Made by a program: the position numbers and the translations under genes
NCBI GenBank assembly: GCA_019746355.1
Contig: JAIESC010000029.1
Span: 1 to 40,422 of the forward strand
From: Xanthobacteraceae bacterium
Lineage (GTDB): Bacteria; Pseudomonadota; Alphaproteobacteria; Rhizobiales; Xanthobacteraceae
Direction of reading: 5' to 3'
Length of the DNA: 40,422 nucleotides
Notes under the pieces: model-generated
Told to the model about the DNA's origin: nothing
Database searches by the model: none
What the model saw: only the letters and a program-made list of their open reading frames with translations
Shown: positions 23,592 through 30,963 of the stretch, in pieces
Layout: every line of letters starts with the position of its first letter
Numbering within the stretch: the stretch's first letter is position 1

Positions 23592-25805
23592 ATGGCCGAT
23601 GTGAACTTCAAAGTCGACGTCGACACCGACGGCATCGCCACCATCATCTGGGACATGCCGGGCAAGTCGATGAACGTCATCGATCTCACGGTGATCGAGG
23701 AGCTCGGCAGGATCGTCGAGCGGGTCGCGGCCGACGCTGCGATCAAGGGCGCGGTCATCACCTCCGGCAAGGACACGTTCTGCGCCGGTGCCGATCTGAC
23801 GCTGCTCGAATCGCTGACCCGCATGTTCGCCGAGATGGCGAAGCGCGAGGGCGAGGAGGCGGCCGCCACGCTCCTGTTCAACGAGAGCCGCAAGCTTTCG
23901 CAGCTCTACCGGCGCATCGAGACCTGCGGCAAGCCGTTTGCCGCGGCGATCAACGGCACTGCGCTCGGCGGCGGCTTCGAGCTGTGCCTCGCCTGCCACC
24001 AGCGGATCGCCGCCGACAACGACAGGACGCGGCTCGGCTTGCCCGAGGTGAAGATCGGCCTGTTCCCCGGGGCCGGCGGCACGACACGGGTGACGCGCAT
24101 GATGCCCGCGTCCGACGCGCTGCAATTCCTGCTCAAGGGCGACCAGCTCAGGCTCAACCGCGCCAAGGCGATGAAGCTCGTCGATGCGGTGCTGCCGGCG
24201 GGCGACATCATCAAGGCCGCGAAAGACTGGGTCAAGGCGAACCCCAAGGCCAAGGCGCCGTGGGACGTGGACGGCTTCCGTCTGCCGGGCGGGCAGGTCT
24301 ATTCCAAGGCCGGCATGATGACCTGGCCGGCCGCGAACGCGATCTACCGCCGCGAGACCTACGACAACTATCCGGCCGCCCGCGCCATCCTCCAGGTCGC
24401 CTATGAGGGCCTGCTGCTGCCGATCGACCGGGCGCTGACCGTCGAGTCGCGCCACTTCACCAAGATCCTGCGCTCGCCCGAGGCCGCAGCGATGATCCGC
24501 TCGCTGTTCGTGTCGATGCAGGAGCTGAACAAGGGCGCGCGCCGGCCTGCGAGCGTTCCGGCCACGTCGCTCAAGAAGGTCGGCATCCTCGGCGCAGGCT
24601 TCATGGGCGCGGGCATTGCCTCGGTCAGCGCGCAGTCCGGCCTCGACGTGGTGCTGATCGACCGCGATCAGGAAAGCGCCGACAAGGGCAAGGCGCTGAT
24701 CCACAAGAGCCTGACCGATCAGGTCAACAAGGGTCGTGCGACCGCCGCACAGCGTGACGCGGTGCTGGGCAAGATCACCGCCACCGCCGACTACAACGCG
24801 CTCAAGGGCGTGGATCTCATCGTCGAGGCGGTGTTCGAGGACCGCAAGGTGAAGGCCGAGGCGACGGCGAAAGCGCAAGCGGTCATGCCGGACATCGTGT
24901 TCGGCTCCAACACCTCGACGCTGCCGATCACCTCGCTCGCCGAAACCGCCAAGGACCCGGCGAAGTTCATCGGCATCCACTTCTTCTCGCCGGTCGAGCG
25001 GATGATGCTGGTCGAGATCATCGTCGGCAAGAAGACCGGCGATGCGGCGCTCGCGGCCGCACTCGATTTCGTGCGCGCGTTGCGCAAGACGCCGATCGTC
25101 GTCAACGACACGCGCGGCTTCTACGCCAACCGCTGCGTGCTCAACTACATCCAGGAGGGTCACCTGATGCTGCTGGAGGGGATTCCCGCGGCGATGGTCG
25201 AGAACACCGCGCGCATGGCCGGCATGCCGGTCGGCCCGTTGTCGCTCAACGACGAGACCGCGCTCGATCTCGGCCTCAAGATCGTGCGGGCGGCTGAGGC
25301 CGATCTCGGGCCCAAGGCGATCAATCCGGCGCAGAAGAAATTGCTGGAGGACATGGTCGAGAAGAACGGCCGGCTCGGCCGCAAGAACGGCAAGGGCTTC
25401 TACGACTATCCGCAGGGGCAGCCGAAGCGGCTGTGGCCGGGGCTTGAGGAGCTGTTGCCGAAGAAGCTCAGCCGCGAAGCGATCGAGACGCTCGACGTCG
25501 AGGAGCTGAAGCAGCGCTTTCTCGTGGTGCAGGCGGTGGAGGCCGCGCGCACCTTCGAGGAGGGCGTGGTCACCGACGTGCGCGAGGCCGACGTCGGCTC
25601 GATCCTCGGCTTCGGCTTCGCGCCGTTCTCCGGCGGCACGCTGTCCTACATCGACATGATGGGCGTGAAGAACTTCGTCGATCTCTGCCAGCGCCTGGAG
25701 AAGAAGCACGGCGCGCGCTTTGCACCGCCCAAGCTCCTGCTCGAGATGGCGAAGAACGGCGACAGCTTCTACAGCCGCTTCGCGCCGGGCAAGAAGGCGG
25801 CGTAG
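23592..25805 (+). CDS. fadJ: FadB/FadJ-type enoyl-CoA hydratase / 3-hydroxyacyl-CoA dehydrogenase
   Basis: A bifunctional beta-oxidation enzyme of 737 residues. The N-terminal crotonase domain has GTALGGGFELCLACHQRIAA with E130, and RLGLPEVKIGLFPGAGGTTR with E152, the two catalytic glutamates of hydratases. The NAD-binding domain starts near 330 with VGILGAGFMGAGIASVSAQS. HFFSPVERMMLVEIIVGKKT carries the dehydrogenase signature. The C-terminal helical domains include NDTRGFYANRCVLNYIQEG and YDYPQGQPKRLWPGLEELLP. Length and order match FadB/FadJ, and a monocistronic FadJ-like form is usual in this order. It completes the pathway set with the acyl-CoA dehydrogenase and thiolase upstream. Confidence 0.94.
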   Translation: MADVNFKVDVDTDGIATIIWDMPGKSMNVIDLTVIEELGRIVERVAADAAIKGAVITSGKDTFCAGADLTLLESLTRMFAEMAKREGEEAAATLLFNESRKLSQLYRRIETCGKPFAAAINGTALGGGFELCLACHQRIAADNDRTRLGLPEVKIGLFPGAGGTTRVTRMMPASDALQFLLKGDQLRLNRAKAMKLVDAVLPAGDIIKAAKDWVKANPKAKAPWDVDGFRLPGGQVYSKAGMMTWPAANAIYRRETYDNYPAARAILQVAYEGLLLPIDRALTVESRHFTKILRSPEAAAMIRSLFVSMQELNKGARRPASVPATSLKKVGILGAGFMGAGIASVSAQSGLDVVLIDRDQESADKGKALIHKSLTDQVNKGRATAAQRDAVLGKITATADYNALKGVDLIVEAVFEDRKVKAEATAKAQAVMPDIVFGSNTSTLPITSLAETAKDPAKFIGIHFFSPVERMMLVEIIVGKKTGDAALAAALDFVRALRKTPIVVNDTRGFYANRCVLNYIQEGHLMLLEGIPAAMVENTARMAGMPVGPLSLNDETALDLGLKIVRAAEADLGPKAINPAQKKLLEDMVEKNGRLGRKNGKGFYDYPQGQPKRLWPGLEELLPKKLSREAIETLDVEELKQRFLVVQAVEAARTFEEGVVTDVREADVGSILGFGFAPFSGGTLSYIDMMGVKNFVDLCQRLEKKHGARFAPPKLLLEMAKNGDSFYSRFAPGKKAA

Positions 25806-26041
25806 CCGGGGCGAGCAAATCGCTGATGCATCGCGAGAATCCGCAAATGGCGGCGATGGAGCGCCGGCTTATGGCTTTTTCCGGAAGCGCGCCTACATGC
25901 CGCTTCGCACTCGAACGCGTCCAGTCCGCCTGCCCACCGTCCGCCACCCCCTTTCGCAGCCTATCTTTCAAGCCGCTGTCAACATTGCCCTTTCCTGCGG
26001 CCCGTGATTAAGGTCGCGACCTTTTCTCTCCGGAACCCTGC

Positions 26042-27406
26042 ATGGCTCGCGACCAGGTGGATATGACGCCGATCGAATCGCGCGACGAGCTCGTCGCGTG
26101 GTTCGAGGCGGGCTGCAAGCCGAAGTCGAAATTCCGCGTCGGCACGGAGCACGAGAAGTTTCCGTTTCGCGTCTATGACCATGCGCCCGTGCCCTATGGC
26201 GGGCCGCGCGGCATCCGCGCGCTGCTCGAGGGCATGCACGAGCTGCTCGGCTGGGAGCCGATCATGGAGGGCGAGAACATCATCGGGCTTGCCGACGTGA
26301 CCGGCGGCGGCGCGATCTCGCTCGAGCCGGGCGGGCAGTTCGAGCTCTCCGGCGCGCCGGTCGACAACGTGCATCAGACCGCGAGCGAGCTCTTTGCCCA
26401 CCTGGCGCAAGTGCGTGAGGTGGCGCGGCCGCTCGACATCGGTTTTCTCGGCCTCGGCATGACGCCGCGCTGGAGCCGCGCGCAAATCCCGGTGATGCCG
26501 AAGGGCCGCTACAAGATCATGACCGCCTACATGCCGAAGGTGGGCAAGCTCGGCCTCGACATGATGTACCGCACCTGCACGGTGCAGACGAACCACGACT
26601 TCTCCTCCGAAGCCGACATGGTTCTGAAGATGCGCGTGGCGCTGGCGCTGCAGCCGGTCGCGACCGCGCTGTTTGCCAACTCGCCGTTCACCGAAGGCAA
26701 GCCGAACGGTTTTCTTTCGTTCCGCTCCGAGATCTGGCGCGACACCGACAACGCCCGCGCCGGCATGCTGCCGTGGGTGTTCGAGGACGGCATGGGCTTC
26801 GAGCGCTACGCCGACTATGCGCTCGACGTGCCGATGTATTTTATCAAGCGCGGCGACAGCTACATCGATGTGTCGGGCAAATCGTTCCGCGATCATCTCG
26901 AAGGCAAGCTCGTGCCGGGCGAGATCGCGACCATCTCCGACTGGGCCAACCACGTCTCGACGATCTTCCCCGAGGTGCGGCTGAAGCGCTACATCGAGAT
27001 GCGAGGCTCCGACGGCGGACCGTGGCGGCGGCTGCCGTCGCTGCCGGCCTATTGGGTCGGGCTGATCTATGACGACGCCAACCTCGACGCCTGCTGGGAG
27101 ATCGTGAAGGACTGGACCGCGCAGGAGCGGCAGAAGCTTCGCGACGACGTGCCGAGGCTGGGCTTCAAGGCGACGATCCGCAACCGCACGCTGCTCGATC
27201 TCGTCGGCGAGACGCTTGCGCTCGCCGAGAAAGGCCTGGTGCGCCGCAAGCGGCTCGACCGCAACGGCCGCGACGAGACGCGCTATCTGCGCCCGCTGCA
27301 GGAAAGCGTCGCCCGTGGTATCACTCCCGCGGAAGAGCTGCTGGACGATTTCAACGGACCGTGGACCGGATCGGTCGATCCGGTCTTCTTCGAGCTGGCC
27401 TATTGA
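26042..27406 (+). CDS. gshA: Glutamate-cysteine ligase (alphaproteobacterial/plant type)
   Basis: The first enzyme of glutathione synthesis: ATP-dependent joining of glutamate and cysteine, 454 residues. Start ATG 26042. The GCS2-type signatures are KFRVGTEHEKFPFRVYDHAP near 33-52, GGGAISLEPGGQFELSGAPV near 94-113, MYRTCTVQTNHDFSSEADM near 178-196 and SFRDHLEGKLVPGEIATISD near 282-301. This is the form shared by alphaproteobacteria and plants rather than the enteric GshA. A small gene is coupled to its stop codon. No gshB is in the window. Confidence 0.95.
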   Translation: MARDQVDMTPIESRDELVAWFEAGCKPKSKFRVGTEHEKFPFRVYDHAPVPYGGPRGIRALLEGMHELLGWEPIMEGENIIGLADVTGGGAISLEPGGQFELSGAPVDNVHQTASELFAHLAQVREVARPLDIGFLGLGMTPRWSRAQIPVMPKGRYKIMTAYMPKVGKLGLDMMYRTCTVQTNHDFSSEADMVLKMRVALALQPVATALFANSPFTEGKPNGFLSFRSEIWRDTDNARAGMLPWVFEDGMGFERYADYALDVPMYFIKRGDSYIDVSGKSFRDHLEGKLVPGEIATISDWANHVSTIFPEVRLKRYIEMRGSDGGPWRRLPSLPAYWVGLIYDDANLDACWEIVKDWTAQERQKLRDDVPRLGFKATIRNRTLLDLVGETLALAEKGLVRRKRLDRNGRDETRYLRPLQESVARGITPAEELLDDFNGPWTGSVDPVFFELAY

Positions 27407-27837
27407 GCCTTTGGGACCATCTTCGCCGACTTGCCGAGGCGCTGACCCCGCCGGTGCCGCTGTCCGCCCGTGCCGAGGCTGAGCGCAAGCTGGATGAGCT
27501 TCGAGCCGAGTCGCTCCGGTATCGTGCGATCGTCAGCGACGCGACCGACCGGGCGATCCTGTTTGCGCCGGAAGCGATGCCGCACATTCGCGATCGCAAC
27601 CTCGGTGCGCAGTACGGCCTTACGGAATTATATTGCTGCTTCGTCTTCGAAACCGACGCCGATATGGCTTTCGCCAAAGAGCGGAAGCTGACGGATTGGC
27701 TCGAGGATCGGACACGCCACGAGCTTGTCCTTGCCGGTGTTCCCGAGCATATCGCCGACAGGTTTCGCGCCACCTGCACGTCGCATGAGGACATCGTGCG
27801 CAAGTCCGGCGGCGACTACCGGACTTACTTCACTTAA
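27403..27837 (+). CDS. Conserved hypothetical protein coupled to gshA
   Basis: The frame opens before the gshA stop, but the likely start is TTG 27403, which overlaps the gshA stop (TTGA) and gives 144 residues beginning SLWDHLRRLAEALTPPVPLS. The protein has an amphipathic N-terminal helix, a helical RAEAERKLDELRAESLRYRA segment, and a C-terminus with TSHEDIVRKSGGDYRTYFT. I do not recognise the family. Overlap suggests translation coupled to gshA. It ends 8 bases before ybaK, so all three genes may be one transcript. Confidence 0.65.
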   Translation: MSLWDHLRRLAEALTPPVPLSARAEAERKLDELRAESLRYRAIVSDATDRAILFAPEAMPHIRDRNLGAQYGLTELYCCFVFETDADMAFAKERKLTDWLEDRTRHELVLAGVPEHIADRFRATCTSHEDIVRKSGGDYRTYFT

Positions 27838-27845
27838 GGACTGCG

Positions 27846-28319
27846 ATGGCCAAGGGCACGCCCGCGACCGTAGCGCTGGAGAAGGCGGGGATCGCCTTCA
27901 AGCTGCACGAGTACGACTATGATCCGAACGCCGGACGCATCGGCATGCAGGCGGCGGAAGCACTCGGCGTTTCCCCACAACGGCTTCTGAAAACCCTGAT
28001 CGCCAAGGCCGGCGGGCAGCCGGTCTGCGTGGTGATCGCCAGCGACCGCGAGGTGAGCCTGAAGAAGCTCGCCGCCGCGGCTGGCACCAAGGACGCGGTG
28101 ATGCTGCCTCCGGCCGAGGCCGAGCGCATCACCGGCTATCATGTCGGCGGCATCTCGCCGCTCGGCCAGAAGAAGCGGGTGAGGGTGTTCATCGACGTCG
28201 CGGCGATGGCGCATCCGACCATCATCTTCAACGGCGGCCGCCGAGGCTTGCAGATCGAGCTTCCGCCCGGCGAATTCGTCAAGCTCATGAACGCAACGGC
28301 CGCCGAGATCGCCGGCTAG
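27846..28319 (+). CDS. ybaK: Cys-tRNA(Pro)/Cys-tRNA(Cys) deacylase YbaK
   Basis: A 157-residue free-standing editing enzyme of the YbaK/EbsC family, which removes cysteine from mischarged tRNA(Pro). Its conserved lysine is K49 in RLLKTLIAKAGG. VCVVIASDREVSLKKLAAAA, ERITGYHVGGISPLGQKKRV and the closing HPTIIFNGGRRGLQIELPPG are all typical of the family. It is read in the same direction as gshA and the small gene, 8 bases downstream. The start ATG 27846 is preceded by a weak AAGGA. The next gene is on the opposite strand. Confidence 0.95.
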   Translation: MAKGTPATVALEKAGIAFKLHEYDYDPNAGRIGMQAAEALGVSPQRLLKTLIAKAGGQPVCVVIASDREVSLKKLAAAAGTKDAVMLPPAEAERITGYHVGGISPLGQKKRVRVFIDVAAMAHPTIIFNGGRRGLQIELPPGEFVKLMNATAAEIAG

Positions 28320-28332
28320 GGCATGATCCCGG

Positions 28333-29214
28333 TTACTCCGCCGCCTGCGCCGCCTCCGACAGGTTGTCGAGCGACGAGATGATGTGCTCGGCGAGCGCAT
28401 CGGCAAGCGCCGAGCTTTCGTGCGGATTGCGGATGAGGCCGACGCGGCACGCCGGCAGTTCCGGAAAACCATCCGCCGGGCTCAGCACGCGCATGCCGGG
28501 CCTCAAACCCGATTCCGGGAATATCGAGATCGCAAGGCCCGAAAGCACCGCCGACGCGACCGCGCTCGCGTTGGCGCTGGTGTAGGCAACGTGATGCGGC
28601 CGCCCGATTGTCTCGAGGCACTCGATCGCCGCGCGCCGCCAGACGCAGCTCGGCCGGCCGAGCGCGAGCGGCAACGGCTCCTCGAGATGCGTCGAATGCC
28701 GGTTCGACGTCACCCACAGGAGCCGCTCGCGGCGGAACACCTCGGAGGCGCGCGACGAGCCGCAGTCGGTGATGATCGCGAGATCGAGCTCGTTGCTGTC
28801 GGTCAGCTCGACGAGGTCGACCGACGGCTGGCACAGCACGGTCAGCTCGACGCTCGGATAGGCGCGCGAGAACCGCGCCATGATCTCGGGCAGGTAGCGG
28901 TCGGCGTAATCGTCCGGCAGCCCGAGCCGCACGCGGCCGGTCAATTCCTTGTCGTCGAATGCGGCCAGCGCCTCGACGTTGAGCTTGATGATGCGGCGCG
29001 CGTAATCGAGCAGCCGCTCGCCGTCCTCGGTGAGCTTGGAGGCGCGGCCGTCGCGGGCAAAGATCGGCTTGCCGAGCCGCTCTTCGAGCCGCTTCATCTG
29101 CATCGAGACGGCTGACTGGGTCTTGTGCACGACCTCGGCGGCCTTGGTGAAGCTGCCGGTCTCAACGATAGCGATGAAAGTCCGCAACTGGTCGACGTCG
29201 ATCAGGGCGCTCAT
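28333..29214 (-). CDS. LysR-family transcriptional regulator
   Basis: A 293-residue regulator. The start ATG 29214 (MSALIDVDQLRTFIAIVETG) has an AGGAGGC ribosome site. The N-terminal winged helix-turn-helix is SFTKAAEVVHKTQSAVSMQM with KRLEERLGKPIFARDGRASK. The substrate-binding domain starts near 90 (GRVRLGLPDDYADRYLPEIM). It faces a DUF1127 gene across a 248-base gap with an AT-rich patch at 29263-29303. In Brucella and other rhizobia, LysR regulators of the VtlR/LsrB kind control small DUF1127 proteins, so this pairing may be regulatory. That is inference from arrangement. The 3' end nearly meets ybaK (13 bases, convergent). Confidence 0.92.
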   Translation of the reverse strand: MSALIDVDQLRTFIAIVETGSFTKAAEVVHKTQSAVSMQMKRLEERLGKPIFARDGRASKLTEDGERLLDYARRIIKLNVEALAAFDDKELTGRVRLGLPDDYADRYLPEIMARFSRAYPSVELTVLCQPSVDLVELTDSNELDLAIITDCGSSRASEVFRRERLLWVTSNRHSTHLEEPLPLALGRPSCVWRRAAIECLETIGRPHHVAYTSANASAVASAVLSGLAISIFPESGLRPGMRVLSPADGFPELPACRVGLIRNPHESSALADALAEHIISSLDNLSEAAQAAE

Positions 29215-29262
29215 GGCCGCCTCCTGTGCCGGCCTGCCGGCCCGGCAATCCATCATCCCTGC

Positions 29263-29303
29263 TGATTATTCAGATTAAAAACATTCGTTTCACTTATCAA
29301 TAG
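29263..29303. promoter_or_regulatory. AT-rich operator/promoter region between LysR and DUF1127 genes
   Basis: A 41-base AT-rich island in GC-rich surroundings. It contains TGATTA (29263-29268) and TTATCA (29294-29299), an imperfect inverted pair, with ATTCAGATTAAAAACATTCG between them. LysR regulators usually bind such sites between divergent genes. No transcription start is assigned. Confidence 0.45.
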
Positions 29304-29462
29304 GGCCGTGCCAAATATCGCTCGTCCAAGGGGAAATGGGTGTTGGTCCGGGCGGCTCCGCAAGCGGTTGCGGCGGCCAGCGCGGGCGCCTTCGCCTCTT
29401 TCCGGTTCTTTCCCGAGCCTTGGGCCCGAACGGCGACTTTGGAGAACTGCCAGGAGACTGCC

Positions 29463-29849
29463 ATGCCTGCGATCACATCCCTGACCATTTCCGCCGCAAG
29501 CCCCTTCGCGCGGGCGCTTGCAGCGCTGGCCGGCCGGGCCGGACGTGGCCTGAAGCGGATCGCCGAGCGCATCAAGAACCGTCGGGACGCGATGCGTCTG
29601 GTCGATCTCGATGACCGCATGCTGGCCGACATCGGCATCACGCGGAGCGACCTGCGCGACGCCTATTCGGGCGCGCCGTGGCGCGATCCGAGCGAGCTTC
29701 TGGCGCGCCGCGCGACCGAACGTCGCGTGCGGCGCCGACGCGTCGAGCTGACCTGCGCCGTACAGCACCGCAAGCAGACGGCGATGTTCGGCGCGCCGCA
29801 AGTGATCTGCTACCCGCCGGCCAACCGTCCGGCGCGCTACCTGATCTGA
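29463..29849 (+). CDS. DUF1127-domain protein
   Basis: The ATG at 29463 follows CAGGAGACTGCC, a good ribosome site, and gives 128 residues. The DUF1127 core is RRDAMRLVDLDDRMLADIGI-TRSDLRDA at about residues 42-68. Small arginine-rich DUF1127 proteins in rhizobia have been linked to RNA binding and phosphate or carbon control. This one has a longer basic C-terminus (RRATERRVRRRRVELTC and beyond) than the 45-70-residue forms. It is divergent from a LysR gene that may regulate it. The upstream frame from 29340 lacks a ribosome site. Confidence 0.85.
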   Translation: MPAITSLTISAASPFARALAALAGRAGRGLKRIAERIKNRRDAMRLVDLDDRMLADIGITRSDLRDAYSGAPWRDPSELLARRATERRVRRRRVELTCAVQHRKQTAMFGAPQVICYPPANRPARYLI

Positions 29850-30043
29850 GTTCGTTTGATCGAATTCGCCAAGTCGCATGTACTTTGGCCGATCCTCCCG
29901 TCGGCCACCGTCCGGACCAGCGGTTTCCCCTCCCGCCCCGGATGCTGCGCCCGCCGCCCCCCGGCGGGCGCATTCTTTTTTGCGTTGTGGGCAAACCGCT
30001 GTCCCCAATCGCGCTCGCAACGGCGTGACGCCTTCACTAACAT

Positions 30044-30664
30044 GTGCGATCAGGTTGCGCGGGGCGCGCGTTTTTGGATCGGAAGGCGGCGGCGTTGGCG
30101 CGATTGCTTTGCAGCGGTCTGCTGGGATGGGCGCTCGCCATCTTCGCGATGATATCGGCGGCGCCGACGTCCGCCGTTGCACAACAGGGATTTGACCGGC
30201 CAGGCGGCGACTATCTGCGCTTCGTGGTGCCGTCGGCGGACCCTGCGGTATGTGCCGCGCGCTGCGACCGCGACAACCGCTGCCGCGCCTGGACCTTCGC
30301 CTATCCGAACACCGCCGCGAGCGGCGGTGCCAACTCCGCGACCTGCTGGCTCAAGAACCAGGTCCCGCCGGCGAGGGAGAACAACTGCTGCGTTTCCGGC
30401 GTGAAGGGCGGCGGGCTCGGCGAAAATCGTCCCGGCCCGCTCGAGCATTCGATCGACCGCTATGGCGGCGACCTCAGAAGCTTCGACATCAGCAGCAATC
30501 CCGCCCCCGAAGCCTGCCGGAAGGCTTGCGAGGAGGAGAACCGTTGCCGCGCCTGGACCTACGCGCGGCCGGGTTACGTGGGCGCCGCCGCGCGCTGCTA
30601 CCTCAAGGACAAGATCACGCGGCCGCGGCGCAAGCCGTGCTGCGTGTCGGGTGTGGTGCGGTAG
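30044..30664 (+). CDS. Secreted protein with two PAN/Apple domains
   Basis: A frame of 206 residues from GTG 30044; TTG 30074 is an alternative. A signal peptide (LLCSGLLGWALAIFAMISAA) ends near AVAQQG. Two repeats follow: GFDRPGGDYLRFVVPSADPA, then CAARCDRDNRCRAWTFAYPN and CWLKNQVPP...NNCCVSGV; and again SIDRYGGDLRSFDISSNPAP, CRKACEEENRCRAWTYARPG and CYLKDKITRP...KPCCVSGV. Each has six cysteines and the C-x3-C-x5-C-x-A-W-T pattern of bacterial PAN domains, which bind carbohydrate or protein. The two domains arose by internal duplication. Its target is unknown. Confidence 0.82.
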   Translation: MRSGCAGRAFLDRKAAALARLLCSGLLGWALAIFAMISAAPTSAVAQQGFDRPGGDYLRFVVPSADPAVCAARCDRDNRCRAWTFAYPNTAASGGANSATCWLKNQVPPARENNCCVSGVKGGGLGENRPGPLEHSIDRYGGDLRSFDISSNPAPEACRKACEEENRCRAWTYARPGYVGAAARCYLKDKITRPRRKPCCVSGVVR

Positions 30665-30670
30665 GGCGCG

Positions 30671-30721
30671 TCAGTAGCCCGAGAACACGAAGTCGATCGC
30701 CTTGATGATGGTGCCGCGCAT
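30671..30721 (-). pseudogene. CcdB toxin remnant (start codon plus C-terminal residues)
   Basis: A 16-codon frame, MRGTIIKAIDFVFSGY, begins in the ccdA stop codon. Its IKAIDFVFSGY matches the invariant end of CcdB (AIDFLFSGI in the F-plasmid toxin, as I recall it). The rest of the roughly 100-residue toxin, including the gyrase-binding body, is missing, so an internal deletion has removed it. Confidence 0.65.
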
Positions 30722-30903
30722 CACTCGCGCTCCGGCCGATAGCGAAGCTTGCTTGCCAGCAGCCCGTGCTCGTCGATGAAGTCGTTGATCGAATCGATCG
30801 CGGCTCGGTTCTCCTCAAGCCAGCGCTTTTCCTGCTCAACCTTGACGATGGCACGGAGCCTCTGGTCGAGTGTGCCGGGCGTTCGCATCATCGGTGCCTC
30901 CAT
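30721..30903 (-). CDS. CcdA-like antitoxin, orphan
   Basis: A 60-residue protein. Its second half, EQEKRWLEENRAAIDSINDF followed by IDEHGLLASKLR, is the CcdB-binding tail of CcdA antitoxins (RW-x-EN-x2-AI, then xxxHG). CcdA is normally about 72 residues with an N-terminal ribbon-helix-helix. Here the first 20 residues do not show that fold clearly, so DNA binding and self-repression may be lost. The toxin gene downstream is reduced to 16 codons. It may persist as an anti-addiction protein or as a dying remnant. A second start is Met5 at 30891. Family call rests on the C-terminal half. Confidence 0.65.
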   Translation of the reverse strand: MEAPMMRTPGTLDQRLRAIVKVEQEKRWLEENRAAIDSINDFIDEHGLLASKLRYRPERE

Positions 30904-30963
30904 TCTCCGCGTATGGACTATGCACAGATTGGTGCGTGCAAAGCCGCATCGAGGCTGTGGGTG

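Noticed and set aside
23514..25709. Long minus-strand frame (731 codons) opposite the FadB-type gene
   Set aside because: Low-complexity Arg/His/Asp-rich translation; the plus strand carries all FadB motifs.
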